Assembly: GCA_008973525.1 (NCBI GenBank)
Contig: WACJ01000095.1
Coordinates: forward strand, 992,001 to 1,056,000
Length of the DNA stretch: 64,000 bases
From: Stenopsyche tienmushanensis
Taxonomy: Eukaryota > Arthropoda > Insecta > Trichoptera > Stenopsychidae
Reading direction: 5' to 3'
The translations under genes were made by a program, and so were the position numbers. The notes beneath the pieces were generated by a model. It saw only the letters and a program-made list of their open reading frames with translations, was not told the DNA's origin and ran no database searches. Below are positions 1 to 10,712 of the stretch, piece after piece (position 1 is the first letter of the stretch; each line of letters begins with the position of its first letter).

Positions 1-1500
1 AAATGTTAAAAAAAGACTCATCAGAGATCAGACAGAATTTCGAAGAAAGATCATGAATTAAAATGTTGAATGTTAAACGTGGAGGGCAAATTCTATTAAA
101 TTCGACAAAATGAGATTCATAAGAAGCAAAATCCAGTGTTTTCACCAAGTACACTCAAATCTCTTTTTGTGCGACTTTTTTTGTGCGATTTCAAAGTTAT
201 GCGATTTTTTCGAACATTTTTTTTTATTTCATAAAGAGTACGTATCGAGATATTTTGTATAAAATAGGAAATAATCATCAACACCAACCGAAATTTGGAA
301 AAAAATTATAATTTGGGACTGTGTAAATCATATTGCATCTGCTATCACTGAATTACGACCGCGCCAAAAATAATTTCAATTTTTTATATTTTTCCAATAC
401 TTCAACTTTTGAAAATATATTCTCAAAAGGAATTTCCAAAATTCCAACTACTTACGGAGTTATAGCTATTTTAGTGACGCGACAACTTGGCCAGTGCAAT
501 ATTTCCACCGTATGGATGTTGTCAATGAAAACGAGTAATTTAAAGTCGAATTCTTAAACCCATAAATTCTTACAAAAATCTAACATACATCCGATAACCT
601 ATATGACAATTTAAGATAATGAATGTATATTAAAATAGAGAAAACCCCAACATAATATCTGCATCAAGGGGAAAAAAGTGAACATTCATGTCAAAATCAA
701 ACTCGGATGACTGATGGCACTATGAACACATATTAGTAGTAATTAATATTTTTAAAACAATATTTTGTATAATTCAAGTCTTCAAATTTACATAAATTAT
801 CACACAGAAAAGTGTGTGTGTGTTTTGAAATCTTCCTCGTATTTATAGCTACATTTTTAATACAAAATTTGCTTGGAACATTTAAACAGTCTGTTTGCCA
901 AACAATGCCAAAAAAACATGATTCTGTATGCAAATTTAAAATGCATATTTGACCTTTGTTATATATAAAACCAGTTCCAAAGAAATATGCATTTTAATCC
1001 ACTATATACTCCCTAGGTGACATTATAAAACCACCTTAAACGCAATCAGTCAAACTAAATATATTGTAGCATCCTCTAAGATAAGTGCTACCAAAGTCTC
1101 AAAACATTTTCACAGGCTTTCATTCGAATATCCATGATCTGCAATTATTTATATTTGTTGAATAACTCCGGCTTTATATCATTTTTCATGACAGTTATCG
1201 TTCACCTTTTATCGATTTGCATTGGTATGAGTCATATAATATGACCTTTCATCTATCATTCCGAAGGTTTTTTTTAATCTTAATCATAGCTGAATATGAG
1301 AATCTATAATTTCTGATTTAAACTGCGTCAAATTCGTAAATTTCCATGAGGTTTTTTACATGGTAATTATTCTCAAAGTAACAATTGATGCAATAATATT
1401 ATATATTTTTTCTGCCATCTTCTACAAGTTTTCTGGGATCGTTAATTAATTTGATAGTGAATTATGTATATTTAAGATTTATTTTTAATATTACATTACT
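1..1500. other. AT-rich sequence upstream of serpin A
   Basis: No coding exon is recognisable. The stretch is AT-rich with short spurious frames. It holds one promoter-like pair, TATAAAA at 1024-1030 followed by an arthropod initiator TCAGT at 1046-1050. This could be an alternative upstream start for the serpin gene or chance in AT-rich DNA. Confidence 0.4.
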
Positions 1501-1514
1501 TGATAAGCTCTTAT

Positions 1515-1548
1515 CATAAAAAATACAGTTTGTTTTCAACAGTCAGTG
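1515..1548 (+). promoter_or_regulatory. Candidate core promoter of serpin A
   Basis: A TATA-like CATAAAAAAT (1515-1524) is followed by the arthropod initiator TCAGT at 1543-1547, about 29 bases further on. The serpin A start codon is at 1565, so the 5' leader would be only about 20 bases. The spacing fits an insect core promoter. There is no transcript evidence. Confidence 0.4.
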
Positions 1549-1564
1549 AATGAACATTTCCGTC

Positions 1565-4500
1565 ATGGGATCAAAATTACTTACGTTTTTTGGTATGAAC
1601 TTTATTATAAATTGTTAAAACCATTGTTTTGGAATAAGTTATCAATTAAGTTTAGAACCCAAATATATTTTGTCTATTATTAAAATCATGTATATAAGAT
1701 GATGTGCGTATTTATAAAATAATTTTAAAAATCAAGAGGTCACTGTGAGTTTATCGTTTCATTCATTATCTTATAAGTGAAAAAAATTACAATCATAAAG
1801 AAATGTACCGAATTTTGATTAATTAAACTATTTCATAACAACATTCATTTTTTATGGAAAATTCAAAACTATACCTTTCACTAATACAAGCTATATTTTT
1901 CAATTGGCTACATTCGACAAGGAATAAAATTATATTTATTTTATTATTATAAATGCATTAAATATTTAACAATATTTTTTAGTTATTTTATTAATATCGC
2001 AAAGCTATGCAGATAAGCCAAAAAATGAACTCCAGACGAAGGATGATAACCAAATTAAGGATGCGATTGCCGGTTTTTCCTTCGATCTCTTTTTGGTATA
2101 ATTTCTCATAGTATAGATTTTTTATGAGTACCGTCAAGAAATGAATTGTCGCCAATGATTTTTAAATTATTTCTACAGAAATCTGTCATTGAGAGCAATG
2201 GAATAAGTCTAATAACATCTCCTCTGTCCTGTCACATATTGTTATCTTTGCTATCGATGGTGGCCAGAGGAGAAACTAAAACTCAACTACTTGAAGCTCT
2301 ACAATTGAAAGACTATGAATTTGTAAGATTTTTTGATCATTTTTCTGAATTACTTATTAGCTTGAACTTAATATAAGTTCAAGCTTGAGAGCTGCGAACT
2401 CCTAAACATGAGCTTATTTACTGCATATATAAAATAATTGATTTGTACTTTATTATTATTTCAGAAGAACTCCGCCTATACATCATTTATCAATCATTTA
2501 GGTTCTCAAAAAGATATCAGTCTTGCAAATAAAATATTCGTAAAAGAGGGGGATGGCTTTACGATTTCTGATAAATTTAAAACACTTGCTGAAGATGAAT
2601 TTTCATTGGAAATAGAAAACGTGAATTTTCCAGATTCGAATAAAGCTGCTAATATCATTAATTCTTGGGTATTTTGAATCAATTAATTTAAACGCCTATA
2701 TCGAATCAAACAACATTTGACACTGCTTAAATAGCAAATTGAAATAAAATTCTAATTCCCCGATTATTATCCTGATGACTTATCCCGATGTTCCTATTCG
2801 AAGCAAATATAAATTCGAGGATTGGTATATATATATATTGGTCAAAATTAAGAGTTTTCTGACATCTTCTCTGTTTGTTATGGAGTACGATTGCTTTAGA
2901 GCATTCCTCGATATGCCATGGAAATCTATGTATGAACATAACTTTATGGACATATTCTGATATGAGAATTGAACACGAAAACTCTTACATACTATCAAAG
3001 ATCCCGTTGGACCCAAAATCCTTAAGGATGTCAGTAAATTTAATTGTATGTTTAGTGCATTTAATGCTTTATTAGCAGAGTGTAATTTAGGACCAAATTA
3101 GAAACCATCAGTCATTTATCATAAGCTCGACATTAGCCAAAAAAAATCATCTTTCTTTTACCTACTAAACCAACTTTTAGTCATCTTCAGTACAACTTTC
3201 TATAAAATGCAAATTATCATATATCGCCTGTTATGTTGATGATTAAAGCTTATTAGGTTTGCCAGGGCTGACATTTTGAATCAATTTTAACATCCACTGA
3301 GAATATAAGAAGGGCTTCTCCCATATCACACTCAATTCTACTACCATCTGGCACTGTACCATTTTTATCGATATTGTCATTCGAAGTGATCCTTTTGATA
3401 GAATAATACAGCGCTCTACATCAGAACTTCGTAACCTTTAATTTTCTTAACCTTTTAACTGCCAGTAAATTTAGAGATATTAGAAATTGTATCGAAAATT
3501 ATTTGACTTATATATTTTATTGTCTAAATGCAACTTGTGTGTCCTAGTGTTCCATTAAAATTAATTATTTATTTAGGGTTGTCTCGAATTACTAATAATA
3601 CTAATAAGAATAGTTTTTTTAGAAGACATTCTGACCAATGCATCTCTAAGTATTATAGATTCAATTACACAGAGAAAAAAAAACATACAAAATAGGCACT
3701 CCTGATTTTTAGATCTGATTACACAATCCAGGTCCACGAATTGAACTTTGGATGCATCAATTGCTTGTAGAAATGATAAATTGAAAGATGGAAAAAAAAG
3801 TAATCTAACAAAATCAAATGGATTGTCCGATTCTTATTCAATCATGTCATATTTCAAATACAGTTAAAGCATTTTTTTACATAACTAATTATTTACTTTA
3901 TAGGTCAAAAATAAAACAGGCAATAAAATAAAAGAAATCGTAACAGAGCAAGATTTGGACGAAGATACGAAGATACTTTTACTGAATGCCATATTCCTCG
4001 AGGTTTGATATTCGAGTTGTTCACAAAATACATTATCTTTCGGTTAATTTATAATCAAACATAATAAATTGTATAAACTCATCAATGGAGGTAAGTTTTT
4101 GTCATTAATTTGCTTCTTCGAGGGTCATATTTCTGTGCGGACGCCGTATCGTCCGTACAAATCCACTTATCTGTCAGGGCCGCGCAACGTGTATGAAGCT
4201 TGTATTTTTATAAATAAAAACTGTCGATAGCACACTGTATTCGTTAATTTCTTCGCTTAAACATAAACAATACATTTGAAATCAATTAATTTGGGCTATC
4301 GATCTATACAATCGTACGATGTACGCAAGATACTCTGTCGGTCTCAGTCTCTCATACACAATCTCCCAACTGCAAGGCACTCTCCAAACTCAACGTGCTA
4401 GACACTATTCGTCTATGTCTCTCTCTAAACTTAACGTGTAAGAATACTCTTTCTGAATCACTGGAATTCGATCGCAAATACGCGACTGAACTCTTCAAAA

Positions 4501-6223
4501 GGTTAAGCATCACCTGCGTATTTTTGCTAACGATACGTCACATTATCGATTGCTAATTTCAATATAATTTCGATTTAGATTTGTTTATATTTAACTGACC
4601 AGCATAATCTAACCGGTTCTTGTTCGCAAAAAAACAACATTTTTACGTTATGCATCGTTAATCGCTTTAATGAATCTAACTGCATCGCCAAATATAAAAC
4701 TCGCAAAATTCCCGATTTCCCGGCAAATTATTTATTTTCGCCGCTGCAGATGAATACTTATATACTATAATACTTTGATGTGATTTGTAATTATATTACG
4801 GAGGAATACAAAAATTCTGAAGCCCGTATCCATTATATTTCATATCGATATTCCCATTATTAGAATAGAGGTGTAGTAAATACATCACCGGTATGGAAAG
4901 GTTAATATGGCAATTTGAGTAACATATATGTATACATAGATTAGACAGTTACTGCCCCTAAGCGTCGCTTAAACTCGCCAATTATTAGTTACGCCACTGT
5001 TTCCAGAACGTCCAGATTTCAGCGAGAATGTCTCGATTTAGTAGCCTTCATCGTGCTGGTGAGGTGCACGATTTCTGTTAGATAAAAATTTCAATCCTGA
5101 ATTTTTTGGAATTACGTTTACTAATTCTGAGATTCATGAGCACCTAGAACTGTCCGGGATCCCGGGATTGGATTCCCTATTTGTAACTCATCCATCTTTA
5201 GAATTAACGCCATCTACCAGTTATGAACTATATCCTCGTAAAATTATAAATTAGCAATGCTGCGTCCGCAATAAATTTTATGAATGCATCGTTCGTAAAA
5301 AAAAAAACGTTTTAAGTGCTGATTAGCTTCTTAGCTCTTAAAAAAAAGTGTTTGTTTTTTTCAGGCAAACTGGTTACATAATTTCAGTGATTCTGCTAAC
5401 TATAGGGGCAAATTTAATGGGCATCAACCTGAAAATTACATAGAACTAACATACATGAAGCAAAATCAATATTTTCGATACGCTATGATCAACAAATTGG
5501 ATGCACAAGTTAGATCAATTATTTTTAATTGTAAATTATTTTAATTAAATGGGATAGTTATATTATTTTCAAAAAAAGATTTTAGAATTACCATTTGAAA
5601 ACGAAGATCTATCAATGTTAATCATTCTTCCAAGAAATGAAACGCAAGACATTAAAAATCTCGTCAAAAAAATCGAAAAAGAAAACATGCTTCAGATATT
5701 TAGTGAAATGAAGATGACATTTATGTCAATAATCATACCTATGTTCAAGATTGAATCGACCGTCAATTTGAAGAATAATCTACAAAAGGTATTTGATTGA
5801 GAAAATTGACAATCTCAGATGCATATTTTCATCATTGTTTTTAAAAATATGAATTTTTAATGAAGCTTGGAGTTAAAAATATATTCAAGCCCCGACAAGA
5901 ATTGGTCGGAATCTTGAAGAATGAAAGGCCTATAAAAGTAACGTCGTTCATTCAAAAGGTTTTCATTGACGTTAACCAATTAGGCGTCAAAGCTGCAGTA
6001 GCCACATGTAATATTTTATTCTAAATCCTCTTATTTCTTATACTCTATGATTAACCACTTTAAGAAAAATTCAATTTATTGTCTTTCAGCTGCAAAAGCC
6101 AAGCTTCTCACCAATATCATATTACCAGAAGTACCGACACTCTTCGTGGCGAATCACTCATTCATATTTTTAATAAAGACGAAAAACGACATTCCTCTAT
6201 TTGTCGGCCAATACGTGGGATGA
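1565..6223 (+). CDS. Serpin A, secreted serine protease inhibitor-like, 9 coding exons
   Basis: Serpins trap serine proteases extracellularly by insertion of a cleaved reactive loop. Coding exons: 1565-1592, 1983-2095, 2179-2322, 2465-2668, 3904-4002, 5365-5508, 5579-5788, 5866-6007 and 6090-6223. Joined, they give 405 aa in frame, normal for the family. Residues 1-19 (MGSKLLTFFVILLISQSYA) are a signal peptide. Family marks seen are SPLS near the start, NxWV at exon 4/5, the sheet segment LELPFENEDLSMLIILP, and NHSF near the C-terminus. The loop hinge is Q352-L-G-V-K-A-A-V-A-T361, which places P1-P1' at L368-T369. P17 Gln and P14 Val are unusual, so inhibitory activity is likely but not certain. 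A GTAAGT donor at 6238, just after the stop, suggests a 3'UTR intron. It is a tandem paralogue of serpin B at 10713. Confidence 0.9.
4699..5110. repeat. Interspersed repeat, copy 1 (inverted relative to 9545-9968)
   Basis: This ~410-base stretch in serpin A intron 5 is the reverse complement of 9545-9968 with scattered differences. Shared landmarks include GCGTAACTAATAATTGGCGA, CGGGAAATCGGGAATTTTG and GAAATATAATA. Its middle carries the motif GGAAAGGTTAA, also found at the end of the TTAA-flanked MITE at 61309-61534, so these copies seem to be larger relatives of that family. No coding potential is evident. Confidence 0.7.
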
Positions 6224-8158
6224 AATACTAAATAATTGTAAGTACAATAATCAATACCGAAAAATATTTTGTTACAATATTATCATACATTTTTACACGT
6301 CATAAGTAAACAATTCCAACAGACAGAGAAAGAGAGAGAACGTAGCGCAGTTCGGAAGACAAAGACGGAGAGTTTCCCCGCATACATTGCACGATTGTAT
6401 AGATCGTTAGCCCAAATTTATCGACTAATAATGATTTCGATTTCAGACAAAGAAAATTTTTTATGTTTTAATGCTATTTATTGAAGTGCTTTCATATATT
6501 TTTAATAATGCTAAAAAACAAGAGTATAAGATCCCACTTAGTAATTATTTGAGAAGTAAATTAAGAATTCAAATGTATCTCTTTTCGATATTTCGAGTCT
6601 CCTGTGGGACTCGTGGACGCGGAATAACTGCCAGCGCCTCTGTGATGCTCCTTATAAGCCTTACGGTATAGTCCACCGAAGACCAAACACTTGGTAAATA
6701 CATAACAAATCGACGGTTAGTAGTGTTTTATTTACCTTAGCAACCACCAAACCAATATGCGCCAATATAGTGCATACACTGAACGTCTGGCATAACAAAT
6801 TGCGTACACAAACAATATTTTTGCTATGCTTATGTTATTCCCGCAAGTGTAAACAATAAATTAACAAAATTTTATCACAATCAGATGAACGGTATGGCAG
6901 CGGATTAAATACGAACAAATAAATATCAATTTTTATGTATTAGATTAGTTATTTTACTTGTAATTACTTGAATGTGTCGTGAGTCTTGGGCGAGAGAAAA
7001 CGTCTCTCCGTCATCTTGAGCTGATCTTGAACATGTTTGAGAAAAGGGTACATTAGGATGGCTCGTAGATGAGATCTTCTTCAGTTTGATAATGAACAAA
7101 CCACATAGGTCACCCAGACATAAAGTGCTACACGCATGCGCCGTGTCGTCTTTACTCTGGAGTGTACATAACATAAAACAACTAGTAGCACTTTTTATAT
7201 ATTACACAAACACAACCTAATTGTTTAGCTAACAATTTACATAAACGAATAAACCGCAAAAAAGCGCCAACGTGTATTTCGGAAAAGAGTATCTTGACAG
7301 ACAAAAGCCAAACAAATTAAAAAAGCAATGAATCAAATAATATTTCGGAGCTAATAATATTTCAGAACTATAAAGAAATAATGATTTTGCTTCATATAAT
7401 TTTTAATATAAATTGACAGTGTTCTCATTCTATAAATATTTGATTATAATCATTGATAACTATTATGATACATCGTTTTAATAATTTTCTTCATCATTAT
7501 CATTTTCATCACATAATCACATTATAATTGTTTGATTGAAACGACATATTTCTAACATTGTGTGTTTTATTTCAGAGATTTAGATGAAAATATGAATGAA
7601 AATAGTTACTTCAGAGCCTCCATTCAACTCGAATGAAAATTATTGTCGAACGTGATTATATTTTACAACTTTGCCTTATGCTCAATCAATGATTTATTAT
7701 CAACATTGTATTCGATTTTGACAATTATATATTTTTAACAGATATATTTTTCTTTATTTGAAATTGAATTCATGACGTTCCGGATCAAATTTGTGTTGAT
7801 AACGCTTTCTTAAAATCACAAACAACAACATAAATTAATGCATTGAAACCGGTATTCGTTTAGGTATTCGTGCGGAATCTTTAAATTATACCTACACGCA
7901 ATTCTGAACAAAGATTGTTAAAATTTGACTCGTGACTGGCAGCAATACGTGCAAGTCCTCATATATAAATTTTTAATATTTACATATGAAATTTTCGATC
8001 AGTGTTGCAAAATATTCATAGAAAATGGCCGCATTTGAATTGGACGATGGCGTTTAATCTGGTAATGAACATTTCGCACGCTGCACGAACGTTCCATTTA
8101 TATAAATTTATGCATTAATTATTAAACGCAGAATCAAAAATGATGTTCATCAACAATC
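6224..8158 (+). other. Serpin A 3' flank with possible 3'UTR exon
   Basis: A donor GTAAGT lies at 6238, 14 bases after the stop codon. A good acceptor, TTTTATTTCAG, ends at 7575. Together they suggest a 3'UTR intron with a final non-coding exon from about 7576, as in lepidopteran serpin-1. I looked in 6238-7575 for extra reactive-loop exons (a frame encoding NHPF near a short C-terminus) and saw none. The rest is AT-rich, without a recognisable gene. Confidence 0.4.
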
Positions 8159-8225
8159 AGGTCAGTCCAAAAGTTCGTGCACATTTTTGGGATTTTTTTG
8201 TGAATAAAACACAATATAACATTAA
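8159..8225. mobile_element. Mariner end fragment
   Basis: The sequence CAGGTCAGTCCAAAAGTTCG followed by TGCACATTTTTGG and GAATAAAACAC resembles the terminal repeat plus subterminal region of mariner elements ('TCCAAAAGTTCGT'). No matching opposite end or transposase was seen next to it, so it looks like an isolated fragment. Confidence 0.45.
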
Positions 8226-8379
8226 ATTTCTAACTTATCGAAATTTGTCATCGCTTGATAAATGTGTTATTATGAATATATGTAAATTATTATGTTAAGG
8301 GCACATATTGGTGAATCCGAGAATGTTTTCATATTTTAATGGATCTTGGTGTATCTATTTTATTTTTAAATAAATTAAA

Positions 8380-8580
8380 CGGAGGTTATCAGGGCTGCCC
8401 ATTGAAAGATCTTTGCCACGTAACTGAATCTATAATATTTTGGGATGTATTGATCAGAATGCTTTTCAAAAAATACTTTCTTATTAGTATTATTAGTAAA
8501 TTGAGACAACCCTAAATAAATCATCAATTTTAATGGCGCGTATATAATATTAACAAAAAATAATTTTAAAAAAACCATTG
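8380..8580. repeat. Diverged repeat shared with 3440-3665
   Basis: The reverse complement resembles 3540-3660 in serpin A intron 4: a TTATTTAGGGTTGTCTC segment, a run of ACTAATAATACTAATAA type, an ACATTCTGA segment and TATTATAGATTCAATTAC. This is an old interspersed repeat of unknown type with two copies in this window. Confidence 0.45.
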
Positions 8581-8655
8581 TGTTGTGACAATCCTGAACA
8601 AGATATTCTCAAAACCCGTACGACAGCATGCAGTATAAATGCATATTCTAAGATA

Positions 8656-9374
8656 CGAGCCATATCCCGAAAGTAAGTGTACTATTTTTTTATATTTTTT
8701 TTAGAAAAAGTTTTTTGATTAAAAAGTACAAGATATATATATAGTTGATACACTTGTTAACTATTTTTCAATATAATCGCCGGTGAGCCATGGCACAAAC
8801 TTCTTTATGCCCTCCTCGAAGAACTCTCCCGCCAGCTCCCTCCCCCACTTCAGAACCTCTTTTTGCACCTGCTCGTCGGTTGAAAATTTAATTCCAACCA
8901 TGTGTTCTTTCAGAGAAGTGGTTCAAGCTATCCCAACTGTGCAACAAGCACACTTCTCTCGTCAGCATATCCTCCTTTTGTTTTGAATACTTCTTTTGAA
9001 TTTTTTTAGGATTTCACAATATTGTTGTGCATTGATAATCTCTTCCTGAGGCAGAAATTCGACCAAAATTATGCCTTTTCGGTCCCGAAACACAGCCACA
9101 ACCATTTTTTATCTCCAGTCATAATAGAGCTCAGAAAATCCTCAACTTCCAATTCAAGTCGCGCAAAAAACTCGAGGGCGCTATTGACCCGCTCGCACTC
9201 GGTGGGATTTTTTACCGACATTTTTCAAGCAATTTAATGTACGTATTACCGTGTTCTAACTATGCTTGTTTTGTCAAGAGATCCTCGTCTACCGCTCAAT
9301 ATGACCAACTCCTAAAAAACAATAAACCACAGCCCGTTATTGTCACAGTACACTTACTTTCGGGATATGCCTCG
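8656..9374 (-). mobile_element. Internally deleted mariner-like element with TIRs
   Basis: Terminal inverted repeats are nearly perfect over about 28 bases. The left end reads CGAGCCATATCCCGAAAGTA from 8656, and the right end is its complement finishing at 9374 with one mismatch (C/G at the fifth base). TA dinucleotides flank both ends (8654-8655 and 9375-9376), as expected for mariner target duplication. The minus strand encodes broken transposase pieces, including a TGDKKW block (mariner TGDEKW, first catalytic Asp) and a C-terminal segment ending GDYIEK. At 719 bases it is about half of full length, so it is non-autonomous. Confidence 0.8.
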
Positions 9375-9544
9375 TAGATAAGTCAGTGAAATATACAAGT
9401 CAAACGTAATCGTTTGAAAAATTCGCTGGCAGTTAAATTGTTTAAGGCATATAATTTTACAATAACTTTATATAGAAACACACTTGATGATGCTGTGTCT
9501 TTGTCATTGATGGAATTAGATCCTCGTCAAACAATTGAGGAAAA

Positions 9545-9968
9545 TTTCGGGATTGAAATTTTTATCTAACAGAAATCGTGCACCTAACCGACATGATGAA
9601 GGCTACTAAATCGAGACATTCTCGCTGAAATCTGGACGCTTGGAAACAGTGGCGTAACTAATAATTGGCGAGTTAAAGCGATGCTTAGGAGCAGTAACTG
9701 TCTAATCCATGTATACATATATATATAGTACATATATGTTACAGAAATTGCTATATTAACCTTTCCCTACCGGTGATGTATTTACTACACCTCGACTCTA
9801 ATAATGGGAATATCGATATGAAATATAATAGATACGGGGTTCAGAATTTTTGTATTCCTCCGTAATATAATTACGAATCACATCAAAGTATTATAGTATA
9901 TAAGCATTCATCTGCAGCGACGGAAATAAATAATTTGTCGGGAAATCGGGAATTTTGTGAGTTTTAGT
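9545..9968. repeat. Interspersed repeat, copy 2 (inverted relative to 4699-5110)
   Basis: This is the partner of the repeat in serpin A intron 5, in opposite orientation. It carries TTAACCTTTCCCTACCGGTG at 9754, matching the family end seen at 61305 (TTAACCTTTCC). No coding frame is supported within it. Confidence 0.7.
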
Positions 9969-9989
9969 CCGTGTCTCAGCAGAAAGGAA

Positions 9990-10162
9990 TTTTATCAGTT
10001 ACATTGATGGTGTTATACGAAAATGGGGGCTCACGCGGTCATCAACTCGAGCGTGCATTTTCAGCAGCAAGTTGCCTGACTTTCAAAATCAGATCCAGAC
10101 TAAATGACGAAACACCAATGTTTAATGTTAATGTTACTTCGGGCATATTTTCAAAATATTGA
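9990..10162 (+). pseudogene. hAT transposase C-terminal (dimerisation) remnant
   Basis: The frame ends with a block containing ERAFSAAS, an intervening basic stretch, then RSRLNDET. This resembles the hAT C-terminal dimerisation region (pattern ERAFSAA...R.RLNDET). The upstream catalytic part is missing and replaced by the repeat at 9545-9968. It is a fragment, not a functional gene. Confidence 0.5.
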
Positions 10163-10712
10163 CTTATTTTGCAAATTAAAGTAAAATGATTACTTTCTGA
10201 CACCTTAACAGGATTTTGGATGAATTCAATTGCTAATGCGAATGATTTCTTCGATTTATAAATAGCAGAATAAATCCAAATTCGACGAAAACACTCAGTG
10301 ATAGACACAATGAAGTTGGTTAAACTTGATGAATATTGGCATTGATTAATCGCCAAGGGCTATTGGACATTCAGTGATTAAATTGTAATTTACGTTATTA
10401 AATATTTATTCCATCGAGTGACTTTTACCTTCGCCTTTGTTCACAAATTCAATCCAAAATATATGCACATACCGAATGAAGCTTAAAATCATTCTACAGA
10501 TCAACAGAAATTCGCATCACTCGGGATCATCGATTGCAACATATTGGACGTCGACCGAAGCCGCAACACAGAAAACTGTGATGAAATTATTTTACAAGGT
10601 TATAAAAATTATTACCATTGAATTAAATCCTGTTTTCTTCCAATATTGTGCATGGCCATGTCGACCCATTACCACTTAGTCTGGTCTTAAACGTCGACTT
10701 GACAACACCACG
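10163..10712. other. Sequence between hAT remnant and serpin B
   Basis: No recognisable gene. This stretch must contain the serpin B promoter, but I see no convincing TATA/TCAGT pair at a sensible distance. Confidence 0.3.

Noticed and set aside
4130..4560. GC-richer island in serpin A intron 5 as a solo LTR
   Set aside because: TATAAATAAAA-like and TGT/ACA-like ends occur, but no target duplication or second LTR could be found, so it is left unassigned.
6238..7575. Additional alternative reactive-loop exons for serpin A
   Set aside because: No acceptor-led frame with an NHPF-like block and a short C-terminus was visible. The same was true of 14004-14324 in serpin B.
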